Program-made: the position numbers and the translations under genes
Part shown: one piece after another, positions 39,793 to 48,865 of the stretch
How positions within the stretch are numbered: the stretch's first letter is position 1
How the letters are laid out: every line of letters starts with the position of its first letter
The notes under the pieces: model-generated
The model's database searches: none
Seen by the model: only the letters and a program-made list of their open reading frames with translations
Told to the model about the DNA's origin: nothing
Source: an uncultured Lachnospiraceae bacterium
GTDB lineage: Bacteria; Bacillota; Clostridia; Lachnospirales; Lachnospiraceae
DNA length: 62,341 bases
Assembly: GCA_910579645.1 (NCBI GenBank)
Contig: CAJTVK010000006.1
Location: 1-62,341 of the forward strand
Reading direction: 5' to 3'

Positions 39793-40031
39793 AGCGTGTT
39801 TGAAAAATGCTTTCTGTCAGATGTGCGTCACAATTTGTGGGAGATTAAGAGCATAAATGCTCTTGAGCATAAATGCTCTTGAGCATAAATGCTCAAGAAC
39901 ATATATGTTCTTACCAAATGAAGGGCGCATAGCGGGCTATGTAACCTGAATTTGGTGCAAATATCACGCAAAGTGGTGAAACGATATATCGTTTTACAGA
40001 TGGCAGGAATGATTTTTCAAACACGCTCTAG
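39789..40031. mobile_element. complete MITE-like element (243 bp, 20-bp perfect inverted repeats)
   Basis: CTAGAGCGTGTTTGAAAAAT (39789-39808) is the exact reverse complement of 40012-40031. TA lies at both outer ends, suiting a TA target. The inside has no gene but three tandem palindromic GAGCATAAATGCTCTT units (39847-39892), a related AAGAACATATATGTTCTT palindrome, and ACGATATATCGT. It fills the gap between GH38 and the sensor kinase, forms the GH38 stop codon, and ends 15 bp before the kinase ATG. Mobilisation would need a transposase supplied elsewhere. Confidence 0.85.
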
Positions 40032-40045
40032 AGGACGGAGGGCGG

Positions 40046-41770
40046 ATGGAGAGAAAGAGGCCGAAACAATTGTATTTTAAGATGTTCCGAACTTATACGG
40101 CGGTTATTTTCTGCATTGTGGCAGCCCTGACGGTCTATTTCACTTTTGATGCAAGGAGAAGGCTGCTGGAATCGAACCGGCAGGAAACGGAGCGGATTCA
40201 TGCAGAGGCATTGGGATATATAGAAGAAATCGGACGGGCGGCGGATTACATTCACAAGGATTTATACCGTTCGCCGTCGGAACTGAATGACCTGCTGGAG
40301 TACTTCCGCCTGGAACCGGAGGATTATCAGGAATATACGCTGGAACGGTACAGCGCTTCCAATGACTTGGTTTATAAGGGGATATTCCGTTTTGTAAACG
40401 AAACCTTTGAGGCGAACCGCCGGCTGGAAAAAATAGAGATGATCAGTTACGAGACTTCCGGAATGACGGAATGCTATCCGGAAAAAAGTATCTATCCGGA
40501 TAAAGACGGCAGACCCAGACTGTATCAGATACAGAACGGCGGTTTCTGCAGAGTAGGGGAACTTGTGTTTCTGAAAGAAATACGGAACCCGGATACAATG
40601 AAGCCGGTAGGATGCATGCTTTTTACTTTTGAAGCGGAGGAGGCGCTTCGGGAAATTCAAAGCGCAAATGCGCTTGTGGGCATGGCTGTCAGGTACAAAG
40701 ACGGCGAAGTGATTTACGGAGAGCCGGATACGGCGGAGTTTGGTTTTCCGGCGGGGCAGAAGCAGTACTTTTCCTGTATGGATTCCGCAGGGGAATACCA
40801 AGTCTGTACGTTTATGGATGAGAGGCAGGCAGCAAAGCTGCCTGCCATAAGGTTTTTATTGATTATGGCGGCAGGCATGCTTGCCTGTGCGGCAGGAATC
40901 CTTGCTATTAATTTCTATGTGAAACGTTTTACCGGAAGGGTAAATCTGATTTTAGAGGCTATGGACGAAGTTACTACCGGGGACTTTCAAGTCCGCCTGA
41001 ATGTCCGGAAAAAAGAAGACGAATTGGATATGATTGCGGGCAATTTTAACGGAATGTGTGAAAGGCTGGAACTGTATATCGAAAAAAGCTATCTGGCGGA
41101 AATCGAACGTAAAAATGCTCAGATGCAGGCACTACAAAGTCAGATAAACCCTCATTTTTTATATAATACATTGGAAGCCATCCGGATGAAAGCGATATGC
41201 AACGGGGACAAGGAAGTGGGCAGGATGCTGTACAGCATGGTGGTTCTGTTCCGGAGCCAGCTGAAAGAAGCGGACGTGATTACGCTGGGGCAGGAACTGG
41301 ACTACTGTAAACAGTATCTGGAATTATTTGAATACCGTTATCAAGGCTGTTTCCGGTCAAAAGTAGAATGTCCGGTGGAATTGCTTCCGCTGCCGGTCAT
41401 AAAGTTCGTGCTGCAGCCGATTATAGAAAATTATTTTATTCACGGAATCGAACGGGACAGGTCGGACAATATGGTGCATATACGGGCCGGGCGCGAAGGG
41501 GATACCCTTTATCTGTATGTGGAAGACAACGGCCGGGGAATGGAAGAGGAAGAACTGGAAAAAAAGAACCGGGAATTAAGGGAAAACGCATGGGCGAAAA
41601 AGGATAACGGAAGCATTGGCATTCACAATGTAAACAGGAGGGTCAGGGCAGCCTGTGGGGAGAATTACGGCATTACCCTGAAAAACGTAAAGCCAAAGGG
41701 CTTGCTTGTCATTCTTGCAATGGGCATTAAGGAGGAAGAGCATGAGGAAAGTGATGTTGGCAGAGGATGA
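40046..41770 (+). CDS. YesM-type sensor histidine kinase
   Basis: The 574-residue kinase has a membrane helix near the N-terminus (about 15-35), an extracellular sensing domain (about 36-270), a second helix (about 272-295), a HAMP region, and a His_kinase domain with QINPHFLYNTLEAIRMKAIC (phospho-His near 374). It ends with an ATPase domain containing VEDNGRGMEEEEL and GSIGIHNVNRRV. This class senses sugars or their binding proteins at the membrane and pairs with the YesN-type regulator whose start overlaps by 29 bp. GGAGGGCGG precedes the ATG. The MITE lies immediately upstream, so its promoter may come from the element. Confidence 0.92.
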   Translation: MERKRPKQLYFKMFRTYTAVIFCIVAALTVYFTFDARRRLLESNRQETERIHAEALGYIEEIGRAADYIHKDLYRSPSELNDLLEYFRLEPEDYQEYTLERYSASNDLVYKGIFRFVNETFEANRRLEKIEMISYETSGMTECYPEKSIYPDKDGRPRLYQIQNGGFCRVGELVFLKEIRNPDTMKPVGCMLFTFEAEEALREIQSANALVGMAVRYKDGEVIYGEPDTAEFGFPAGQKQYFSCMDSAGEYQVCTFMDERQAAKLPAIRFLLIMAAGMLACAAGILAINFYVKRFTGRVNLILEAMDEVTTGDFQVRLNVRKKEDELDMIAGNFNGMCERLELYIEKSYLAEIERKNAQMQALQSQINPHFLYNTLEAIRMKAICNGDKEVGRMLYSMVVLFRSQLKEADVITLGQELDYCKQYLELFEYRYQGCFRSKVECPVELLPLPVIKFVLQPIIENYFIHGIERDRSDNMVHIRAGREGDTLYLYVEDNGRGMEEEELEKKNRELRENAWAKKDNGSIGIHNVNRRVRAACGENYGITLKNVKPKGLLVILAMGIKEEEHEESDVGRG

Positions 41771-43268
41771 GGAATTTATACTTCAGGGAATCCGGTGCAT
41801 CATTGATTGGGAAGAATTGTCCCTGTCCGTGGTATCCATGGTACATAACGGGAAGGAGGCATTGGAGAAGTTCAGGGAGGAACCCGTGGACATTATTGTG
41901 ACGGATGTGGAAATGCCTTTGATGAACGGATTGGAACTTTTGGAAGAAATACGGAAAATCAGCCCTAAGACCAGGTGCATCATTCTGTCCGGCTATGATG
42001 AATTTGAATATGCAAGGGCGGCTTTGAAATTAGACGTGGAAGAATATATCCTGAAGCCGGTGAACGAGGAACAGCTGAAGCAGGTGCTGCTGGATGCGGT
42101 GAAGGAACTGGATGAAATGGACAGGAAGCAGGCCGAGGATATGGACGACAAGATTGGCTGGCATAAGCTTTTGAAAGGGAAGATGGGCAGCGAGGAGGCA
42201 GCGGAATTTTACCGGATGCTTCCCGGGATAGACGGCGGGGAGAAAATATATGTGTCCATTATGAAAATTGATACCGGAAGCGTGGAAAACAAGGAAAGCA
42301 TTCAAGTGATACTTACCGCCATACAAAGGCTGCCGCAGAAAATCCGGACGATTTATCTTTCGCCGGATACGCTGCTTTTGCTGCTTTATATAGAAAAAGA
42401 ATGTGAAGACAGGGAGGTTACAGAGATTTTCGGCGGTCTTCAGAATGATTTGGAGAGCGGTTATGGGATTCTGAGTTTCCTGACAGTGGCTGCCCCCATT
42501 GAGAAATACGAAAATCTGCCGGAGTGCTATAAGCTGGCTTCTAAGATGCAGAAATACAGGGTGCTGGAAGGGTATGGAAGCTGTATTGCGGAAAGCTATA
42601 TCCAAGAGAGGAAAACGCAGGATGTGGTCATAGACGAGACTTTGCTCCGTAAGATGATGCTGAAAAAGGATAAGGATGGTGTCCTGCAGTATATAGAGGA
42701 TTTGTTCATCAATAATCTGCGGTCTGAAGTGAGCGTGGATGTGCTGTACCAGCTGGCACTGAAACTGGCTGTCCTGCTGCAGGATATTAAGACGGAATAT
42801 AAGCTGGGGCAGTCCAGGCACTTTCAGAATTTATCTGAAATGATGGAGAAAATTTATCAGGCAGACGATATCTTTGGCCTGAAAACTATTTTTATATCCG
42901 AGATTGCGGAAATTATCCTTTACCTTCATATGGAAGATTCACAATATACGCCCGTAGTGAAGCAGATTATGGAGGAAGTGCGGAAGAATTACAGGGAAGA
43001 TATGAACTTAAAGACGTTATCTTATAAATACCATATGAATGCTTCTTATCTCGGCCAGATATTCCAAAAGGAAGTAGGGTGTTCTTTTGCCCAATATCTG
43101 AGCAATACGAAAAACAAGATAGCAAAGGATCTGATACTGAATACCAACATGAGGATTAACGATATTGCCAAAGAAGTGGGCTATCCGGATACCAGCTATT
43201 TTTACCGGAAATTTAAGCAGTGCTATGGGGTTTCGCCGGCATCGCTGCGAACAATAAAGAAATACTGA
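41742..43268 (+). CDS. YesN-type response regulator with AraC DNA-binding domain
   Basis: The 508-residue regulator begins with a receiver domain (MLAEDEEFILQGIRCIIDWE; phospho-Asp in IIVTDVEMPLMNG near 55; Lys in YILKPVNEEQ near 105). A middle region (about 130-395) follows, then an AraC double helix-turn-helix (about 405-508: LSYKYHMNASYLGQIFQKEV, then INDIAKEVGYPDTSYFYRKF). ATG 41742 follows GGAGGAAGAG and overlaps the kinase gene. It likely controls the glycan import and hydrolase genes around it; the TAGAATTTGTACA motif is a candidate target. A terminator follows. Confidence 0.92.
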   Translation: MRKVMLAEDEEFILQGIRCIIDWEELSLSVVSMVHNGKEALEKFREEPVDIIVTDVEMPLMNGLELLEEIRKISPKTRCIILSGYDEFEYARAALKLDVEEYILKPVNEEQLKQVLLDAVKELDEMDRKQAEDMDDKIGWHKLLKGKMGSEEAAEFYRMLPGIDGGEKIYVSIMKIDTGSVENKESIQVILTAIQRLPQKIRTIYLSPDTLLLLLYIEKECEDREVTEIFGGLQNDLESGYGILSFLTVAAPIEKYENLPECYKLASKMQKYRVLEGYGSCIAESYIQERKTQDVVIDETLLRKMMLKKDKDGVLQYIEDLFINNLRSEVSVDVLYQLALKLAVLLQDIKTEYKLGQSRHFQNLSEMMEKIYQADDIFGLKTIFISEIAEIILYLHMEDSQYTPVVKQIMEEVRKNYREDMNLKTLSYKYHMNASYLGQIFQKEVGCSFAQYLSNTKNKIAKDLILNTNMRINDIAKEVGYPDTSYFYRKFKQCYGVSPASLRTIKKY

Positions 43269-43280
43269 AAGCTTGGCGGG

Positions 43281-43315
43281 ATGCCCCGGAAGACAGTTTG
43301 CTTCCGGGGCATTTA
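43281..43315 (+). terminator. hairpin terminator after the response regulator
   Basis: ATGCCCCGGAAG pairs with CTTCCGGGGCAT; a short TTTAT follows, so strength is moderate. Confidence 0.65.
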
Positions 43316-43326
43316 TATGCGCACGG

Positions 43327-43384
43327 GCACCAAATTCAGGTTACATAGCCTGCTATGCGCCCTTCATTTGGAAGAGCATATATT
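43327..43384. repeat. inverted partial copy of the MITE-like element
   Basis: The stretch starting GCACCAAATTCAGGTTACAT and including GCTATGCGCCCTTCATTTGG is the reverse complement of the interior of the complete element (about 39894-39953) with a few changes. Ends with inverted repeats are missing. Together the two copies bracket the two-component genes in opposite orientation. Confidence 0.8.
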
Positions 43385-43483
43385 GTCATCGGTCAACGAT
43401 GCCACCGCATCGACTCCCTCTTCCGCCTTGCCCTGACGCAAACATCAAGCACTGATTACTCAAGGATTAATGCAATGATGTAC

Positions 43484-43496
43484 TAGAATTTGTACA
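43484..43496. promoter_or_regulatory. shared 13-mer TAGAATTTGTACA
   Basis: Identical to the copy upstream of GH38 (36528-36540); it lies about 130 bp before the binding-protein gene. Confidence 0.4.
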
Positions 43497-43624
43497 TGGA
43501 AACTGGAAATTTTCGACTAGGATTTACGGAGCGTAAAAGGTATTATTTTATTAAAGAAATGTTAAAGAAAGATAAAATGAAACGGACGAATATGATAACG
43601 GGGATTTACGGCAGGGAAAGGAGC

Positions 43625-45130
43625 ATGGTCATTAAAGTGAAGAAAATCGGTATAGCCCAAATGATAAGCATTGTGTTCCTTATTTGTATAACAGGCATCC
43701 TGTCCGGGTGCAGGGAAGACGGGAAAACGGACGGGAAGGAAGCGGAACTGACGGAGCTGATTTGGTATCAGGTGGGGGAGTCGCAGAAGGACGATTCCAT
43801 GGTATTGGAAGCAGTGAACGAATATATTCAGGGAGAAATCGGTGTAAAGCTAAATATTGTCAAGGTTGGCTGGGCGGATTACAGCCAGAAGATGCAGGTG
43901 GCCATAAATACGGATGAGGCATGGGATATATGTTTTACCAGTTCCTGGACCAATGATTTTTTACAGAATGTGCAGAAAGGGGCTTTCCTGGAACTGGACG
44001 GTCTTCTGCAGGAGCAGGGCAGGCAGATATATGAGGAAATTGACGGCCGCTTCTGGGAAGCGGCAAAGGTAGGAGGGAAAATTTACGGTGTTCCCAGTGA
44101 AAAAGAAATCGGAAACAGTCCTATGTGGGTCTTTACGAAGGAATATGTGGATAAATATGATATTCCTTACAAAGAGATTCATACTTTGGAAGATTTGGAA
44201 CCTTGGCTGAAGCTGATAAAGGAAAACGAGCCGGATGTTGTCCCCATGTATCTGACAAAGGATTATACGGCTCCTACCTATATGGATAAAATACAAGACC
44301 CGGTGGGAATAGAATATGACGACGACGGGCTTACGGTTAAGAATATTTTTGAAACGGAGAAAATGCAGGCTGCCTTAAGAACCATGCGGAAATATTATCT
44401 GGAAGGATATATCAATAAAGATGCGGCGGTTGCCTCCGACGATAAGGCGGTGAAGCGTTTTGTGACGAAAGGCGACGGGCAGCCCTATGCGGAACTGACT
44501 TGGAGCAAAGATTTAGGGTATGAGGTGGTGGTGTCGCAGATTATGGATATTAAAATAACCAATGCCTCAGCCAGAGGAGCCATGACTGCAATCAATAAGA
44601 ATTCCGAGCATCCGGAAAAGGCAATGGAATTGCTGAACTTAATCAATACGGATGGGTATCTGCGGAATCTGCTGAACTATGGCATCGAGGGTGTGCACTG
44701 GGAGAGGGCGGAAGCTGCGGAAGAGGAAAAAGAAGCGGTCATGGGACGGAAATATGCCTATGATTTTAAAATAAAACTGAAAGAGGATGCGAAAAATTAT
44801 TCCGTTCCCTATTGGGTGCAGGGAGGGCTGTTCCGCACTTATGTGCTGGAGAATGAGCCTTTGGATAAGTGGATTGTGGTCAAGGACCTGAACGACGCTT
44901 CCATAGAGGCTCCTTCTTTCGGGTTTGACTTTCATCTGGAACCGGTAAGCGCACAGGCGGCGGCTTTCAGAAATGTATTGGATGAGTTTGGGAAAGCATT
45001 GTATACGGGGAGCGTAGATCCGGATAAATATCTGCCGGAACTGAACAAAAAGCTGGAAGCGGCAGGCATACAGGATGTCATTGAGGAAATGCAGAGGCAG
45101 GTCGATGCGTGGAAGGCTGCCGGACAGTGA
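43625..45130 (+). CDS. extracellular solute-binding lipoprotein of an ABC sugar importer
   Basis: The 501-residue protein has a lipoprotein signal (hydrophobic run to about 27, lipobox ILSGC, lipidated Cys 29). A binding-protein fold follows: LTELIWYQVGESQKDDSMVL, AWDICFTSSWTNDF, GGKIYGVPSEKEIGNSPMWV, MTAINKNSEHPEKAMELLNL. This pattern is typical of LipO/YtcQ-type binding proteins for oligosaccharides. ATG 43625 follows AAAGGAGC; a longer frame from 43490 would precede the signal with 45 charged residues and is rejected. It is followed by two permease genes. Likely ligand: mannose-rich oligosaccharide, from context. Confidence 0.9.
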   Translation: MVIKVKKIGIAQMISIVFLICITGILSGCREDGKTDGKEAELTELIWYQVGESQKDDSMVLEAVNEYIQGEIGVKLNIVKVGWADYSQKMQVAINTDEAWDICFTSSWTNDFLQNVQKGAFLELDGLLQEQGRQIYEEIDGRFWEAAKVGGKIYGVPSEKEIGNSPMWVFTKEYVDKYDIPYKEIHTLEDLEPWLKLIKENEPDVVPMYLTKDYTAPTYMDKIQDPVGIEYDDDGLTVKNIFETEKMQAALRTMRKYYLEGYINKDAAVASDDKAVKRFVTKGDGQPYAELTWSKDLGYEVVVSQIMDIKITNASARGAMTAINKNSEHPEKAMELLNLINTDGYLRNLLNYGIEGVHWERAEAAEEEKEAVMGRKYAYDFKIKLKEDAKNYSVPYWVQGGLFRTYVLENEPLDKWIVVKDLNDASIEAPSFGFDFHLEPVSAQAAAFRNVLDEFGKALYTGSVDPDKYLPELNKKLEAAGIQDVIEEMQRQVDAWKAAGQ

Positions 45131-45228
45131 GGAAGAGCCGCAAAACATTTTGTGCGGATGCCGTTCGGTTAAGTTTCCGAACAGGCGGAAGAAGCACTGA
45201 AATGTGGCGGTACTTCCGGTTAAGTAGA

Positions 45229-45246
45229 TATTAATTGCAATTAATA
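45229..45246. promoter_or_regulatory. 18-bp perfect palindrome before the permease genes
   Basis: TATTAATTGCAATTAATA lies between the binding-protein and permease genes, just before the AAGGAGG of the latter. It may be an operator or simply an AT-rich hairpin. Confidence 0.4.
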
Positions 45247-45272
45247 AATATAAAAAAGGAGGAAGCACATGA

Positions 45273-46274
45273 ATGAGTATGAAAACAACTCTTAAAAAAG
45301 GAGGCAGTGAGAAAGGGAACGCTCGGGGGAAAAGGAAATCTCTGAGGAAAAAGTGGAACAGGGATGATACGGAATTATTTATGCTGTCAGCGCCGACTTT
45401 GCTGTGGTATCTGATTTTTGCATATTTGCCCATGTTCGGTATCATCATTGCTTTTAAGGTATACAAATTGGCGCCGGGGGGACATAGCTTCATATATAAC
45501 CTGCTGCATAGCGAGTGGGCAGGGTTTGGGAATTTCAAATATTTTTTCGTTTCCAATTCCTTCGCCATGCTGCTGAAAAATACGATTCTTTATAATATTG
45601 CTTTTATCATCATCAGTGCCAGCGTGGCGGTAGGGGGCGCATTGCTGCTGAGCAATATGAGGAACAAAGGCGGCTCAAGGGTATATCAGACAATGATGTT
45701 CCTGCCCTATTTCATGTCTTGGGTAGTGGTAAGTTATTTTGTTTATGCGCTGCTGACACCGGAGAGGGGATATCTGAACGGGATTATCACCGCACTGGGC
45801 GGAGATCCGGTGATGTGGTATCAGGAGAGCAAGTACTGGCCGTTTATTCTGGTATTCCTGAATACCTGGAAAGGGATGGGATACGGAATGGTCATTTATC
45901 TGGCAAGCATTACGGGAGTTGACAGGACTCTTTATGAAGCGGCGGTCATGGACGGAGCCACGAAGCTGCAGCAGGAGAGATACATAACCCTGCCGTCCAT
46001 CAAACCCGTATTTGTCATGATGCTGATTTTGGACTGCGGAAAGATTTTCAATTCCGATTTCGGCCTGTTCTACCAGACTACGGGAGGAATCCCTCAGTCT
46101 CTGTATACTACGGTATCTACTTTTGATACCTACATTTATCAGGCACTGAAATCTTCGTCGCCCATAGGGCAGACCGCGGCTGCGTCTTTCTTCCAGGCAA
46201 TCTGCAGCTGTGCGACGATTCTGCTGGCGAACTGGGTAGTCAGCAAGATTGATAATGAAAACAGAATTATATAA
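45273..46274 (+). CDS. ABC sugar transporter permease (LplB type)
   Basis: The 333-residue permease has a basic N-terminal tail, then six hydrophobic segments from about residue 45 (LSAPTLLWYLIFAYLPMFGI) to 325. The EAA loop that docks the ATPase is YEAAVMDGATKLQQERYITL (near 225). ATG 45273 overlaps the out-of-frame ATG 45269 of a short frame; both share the AAGGAGG. It pairs with the next permease. No ATPase gene is nearby, so a shared MsmX-type ATPase is presumed. Confidence 0.9.
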   Translation: MSMKTTLKKGGSEKGNARGKRKSLRKKWNRDDTELFMLSAPTLLWYLIFAYLPMFGIIIAFKVYKLAPGGHSFIYNLLHSEWAGFGNFKYFFVSNSFAMLLKNTILYNIAFIIISASVAVGGALLLSNMRNKGGSRVYQTMMFLPYFMSWVVVSYFVYALLTPERGYLNGIITALGGDPVMWYQESKYWPFILVFLNTWKGMGYGMVIYLASITGVDRTLYEAAVMDGATKLQQERYITLPSIKPVFVMMLILDCGKIFNSDFGLFYQTTGGIPQSLYTTVSTFDTYIYQALKSSSPIGQTAAASFFQAICSCATILLANWVVSKIDNENRII

Positions 46275-46288
46275 AGGGGGTGTGGAAA

Positions 46289-47215
46289 TTGAAGAAAAGA
46301 CAAAAAGAAGCAGACAGTTCATCGACAATGAATCAGATAAAGCCGTCAACAAATGTACTGATTAATATTTTGTTCCTTATATTGGGATTAACGTGTATTT
46401 TTCCTTTGCTGTTCGTATTTTCCATATCCATAACCAGCGAGGAAGCCCTTAGGATGAACGGTTATCAGATTATCCCGCCGGAATTTTCGGCGGCAGCCTA
46501 TCAGTTCTTATGGAACGAGCGGGGGATGATTCTCAATGCGGCATTTATGTCAGTGTTTATCACGGTTTTTGGTACAGTCATTACGGTGGCGCTGACTACT
46601 TCCATGGGGTATGTGGTATCCAGGAGCAGCTTTAAGCTGAAAAAATTATATACATGGCTTATCTTTATACCGATGGTTTTTAACGGCGGCATGCTTTCCA
46701 GTTATGTGGTAGTGAACAATATTCTGGGGCTCCGCAATACCATATGGGCGCTGATACTTCCGCTGGCCTGCTCGTCCTTCAGCGTCACAATCTGCCGGAC
46801 ATTTTTCCGGACTACCATACCGGACTCTATCGTGGAATCCGCCAAAATCGACGGTGCGGGGCAGTTCCGGATTTGGGCGCAGATTGTATTGCCGATTTCG
46901 AAGCCGGTAATGGCTACCATCGGGATGTTCGCGGCATTCGGCTATTGGAATGACTGGTTTCAGGCATCTCTGTATATTGACGATAAGAAGTTGCAGACGC
47001 TGCAGTCCATGCTGAATAATATCCGTGCCAGCATTGAATATTTGGCAAACAACCCGTACGGCGGCCTGTCCATGCAGCAGTATAAGTCATCCATGCCTAC
47101 GGAAAGCGTGCGTATGGCAATCGCAATCATTATTATCGTGCCGATTGCGTGTACTTATCCTTTTTTCCAGAAATATTTCATTTCCGGGCTGACTGTCGGC
47201 TCCGTAAAAGAATAG
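46289..47215 (+). CDS. ABC sugar transporter permease (YtcP/LplC type)
   Basis: The 308-residue permease has six hydrophobic segments from about residue 24 (INILFLILGLTCIFPLLFVF) to 300, and the EAA loop VESAKIDGAGQFRIWAQIVL (near 187). The start is taken as TTG 46289: AAAGGGGG lies 8 bp upstream, whereas the alternative GTG 46280 overlaps that site. It forms a heterodimer with the preceding LplB-type permease, 14 bp away. Confidence 0.88.
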   Translation: MKKRQKEADSSSTMNQIKPSTNVLINILFLILGLTCIFPLLFVFSISITSEEALRMNGYQIIPPEFSAAAYQFLWNERGMILNAAFMSVFITVFGTVITVALTTSMGYVVSRSSFKLKKLYTWLIFIPMVFNGGMLSSYVVVNNILGLRNTIWALILPLACSSFSVTICRTFFRTTIPDSIVESAKIDGAGQFRIWAQIVLPISKPVMATIGMFAAFGYWNDWFQASLYIDDKKLQTLQSMLNNIRASIEYLANNPYGGLSMQQYKSSMPTESVRMAIAIIIIVPIACTYPFFQKYFISGLTVGSVKE

Positions 47216-47378
47216 AGAAAAATGAGGATGTGGGAATAAAGGGGCAAAAAAGGAGAGCAAACATAAAGGGAAGCGTTTGGATTGGCTATAAGCCTGCGGG
47301 AGCGGCCGTGAGAGCTATAACATATACAATGGAACTCGGAAATAAATGAGGATTGAAAGTAATTCAGGAGGATTGGAA

Positions 47379-48848
47379 ATGAAGTTAGGAAGATGGTTGG
47401 CAGCAGGAATCGCGTCTCTGCTTGTGCTTGGGACACTGGCAGGCTGCGGAAACAGCGGAAATTCGGCATCCGGCGGAGGAAAACAGGCAGATGCCGGGGA
47501 CGGCGGGGAAGTCGTAACTCTGAAGTGGGTCACAATCGGGAACGGCATGCCGGATAATTATGATTCCTGGGTAGGGAAAGTCAATGAGTATGTGGGGGAA
47601 AAGATAGGGGTCAATATCGAAATGGAGGTCATACCTTGGGGGTCTTGGGACGACCGGCGCAATATCATTATCAGCACAAACGAACCTTATGACATTATCT
47701 TCGGCACCGGAAAGAACTATGTGCCGGATATCACCTTGGGGGCATATTGCGACATTACGGATATGGTCGGAGAAAATATGCCGGGACTGAATGAAATGAT
47801 GCCGGAAAAATACTGGACGGCCGTGGCGGTAAATGATAGGATATATGGAGTGCCTACTTATAAGGATAATGCGATTTCCAATTATGCAATCTGGGATAAG
47901 GAACTGGTGCAGGAATATAATTTGGATATCGCCTCCTTGGTGGAACTGGACTCCCTGACGGAGCCCTTTGAAAAGCTGAAAGCGGAGAAGAATGACTATC
48001 CGGTATATGTGAAGAATGACGGAGTTTATTATATTTTTGACGTATATGACCAGATTGGCAGCGGGACGCAGATTCTTGGCGTGCGCTATGACGACAAGGA
48101 CGCGAGGGTATGCTTTACCTTGGAAGAGCCGGACATTTATGCGGCGTTGGAAACTTTCCATGAGTGGTATGAGAAGGGAATCATCAATCCCGATGCGGCG
48201 ACCTTGACGGAAGGACGTGTATATAATATGTGGAGAGTGGCGCAGGGCTGGGAGTCGGCCGGAGTTACGTCCTGGGGACCGCAGATGGGCAAGGATGTAG
48301 CGGTGCAGAAGGTGGGAGATACGATTCTGTCAAGCGAAACCGTGCGGGGTTCCATGAACATGATTTCCACCAACAGTAAATACCCGGAGAAATGCCTGCA
48401 GTTCCTGGATTTGGTCAATACGGACACGAAGCTGCGTGACATGTTCTACTATGGGGAAGAGGGCGTTGATTTTGAGTATACGGAGGACGGAAAGGCTCAT
48501 AAGATCAATAACGACTGGGAAATGCCCGGGTATACACAGGGAACGTTCTTTACGGTGACGCAGGTGGATACGGATGAACTGAACCAATGGGAAGAGATAA
48601 AGGAACTGAATGACAAAGCGGTAGACTCCGCAGTGTTCGGCTTCACTTTCGATACGTCGCAGATAGCGGATAAGCTTTCAAACTGTAATGAAATCTGGCT
48701 GCGTTACCGCAGTGAGGTGATGACCGGGGTGCAGGATCCTGCGCAGTGCGTTCCCCAGATTAAGGAGGAACTGATGAAAGCGGGCTGGCAGGATGTCATC
48801 GACGAAGCACAGAGACAGGTAGACGAATTCATGGCAAATAAAAAATAG
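47379..48848 (+). CDS. second extracellular solute-binding lipoprotein
   Basis: The 489-residue protein has a lipoprotein signal (lipobox TLAGC, Cys 23) and a Gly/Ser linker. The binding-protein fold shares blocks with the first one at 43625, notably the C-terminal segments QDVIDEAQRQVDEF here and QDVIEEMQRQVDAW there. AGGAGGATTGGAA precedes the ATG. Two different binding proteins flanking one permease pair suggests two ligand ranges delivered to one channel. It lies 17 bp before the GH130 gene, in the same transcript. Confidence 0.9.
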   Translation: MKLGRWLAAGIASLLVLGTLAGCGNSGNSASGGGKQADAGDGGEVVTLKWVTIGNGMPDNYDSWVGKVNEYVGEKIGVNIEMEVIPWGSWDDRRNIIISTNEPYDIIFGTGKNYVPDITLGAYCDITDMVGENMPGLNEMMPEKYWTAVAVNDRIYGVPTYKDNAISNYAIWDKELVQEYNLDIASLVELDSLTEPFEKLKAEKNDYPVYVKNDGVYYIFDVYDQIGSGTQILGVRYDDKDARVCFTLEEPDIYAALETFHEWYEKGIINPDAATLTEGRVYNMWRVAQGWESAGVTSWGPQMGKDVAVQKVGDTILSSETVRGSMNMISTNSKYPEKCLQFLDLVNTDTKLRDMFYYGEEGVDFEYTEDGKAHKINNDWEMPGYTQGTFFTVTQVDTDELNQWEEIKELNDKAVDSAVFGFTFDTSQIADKLSNCNEIWLRYRSEVMTGVQDPAQCVPQIKEELMKAGWQDVIDEAQRQVDEFMANKK

Positions 48849-48865
48849 CAGGCAGGAACGGGAAA

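Noticed and set aside
43490..43624. 45-residue N-terminal extension of the first binding protein
   Set aside because: It would bury the lipoprotein signal; ATG 43625 has its own ribosome site.
46280..46288. GTG 46280 as start of the second permease
   Set aside because: It overlaps the AAAGGGGG ribosome site; TTG 46289 has correct spacing.
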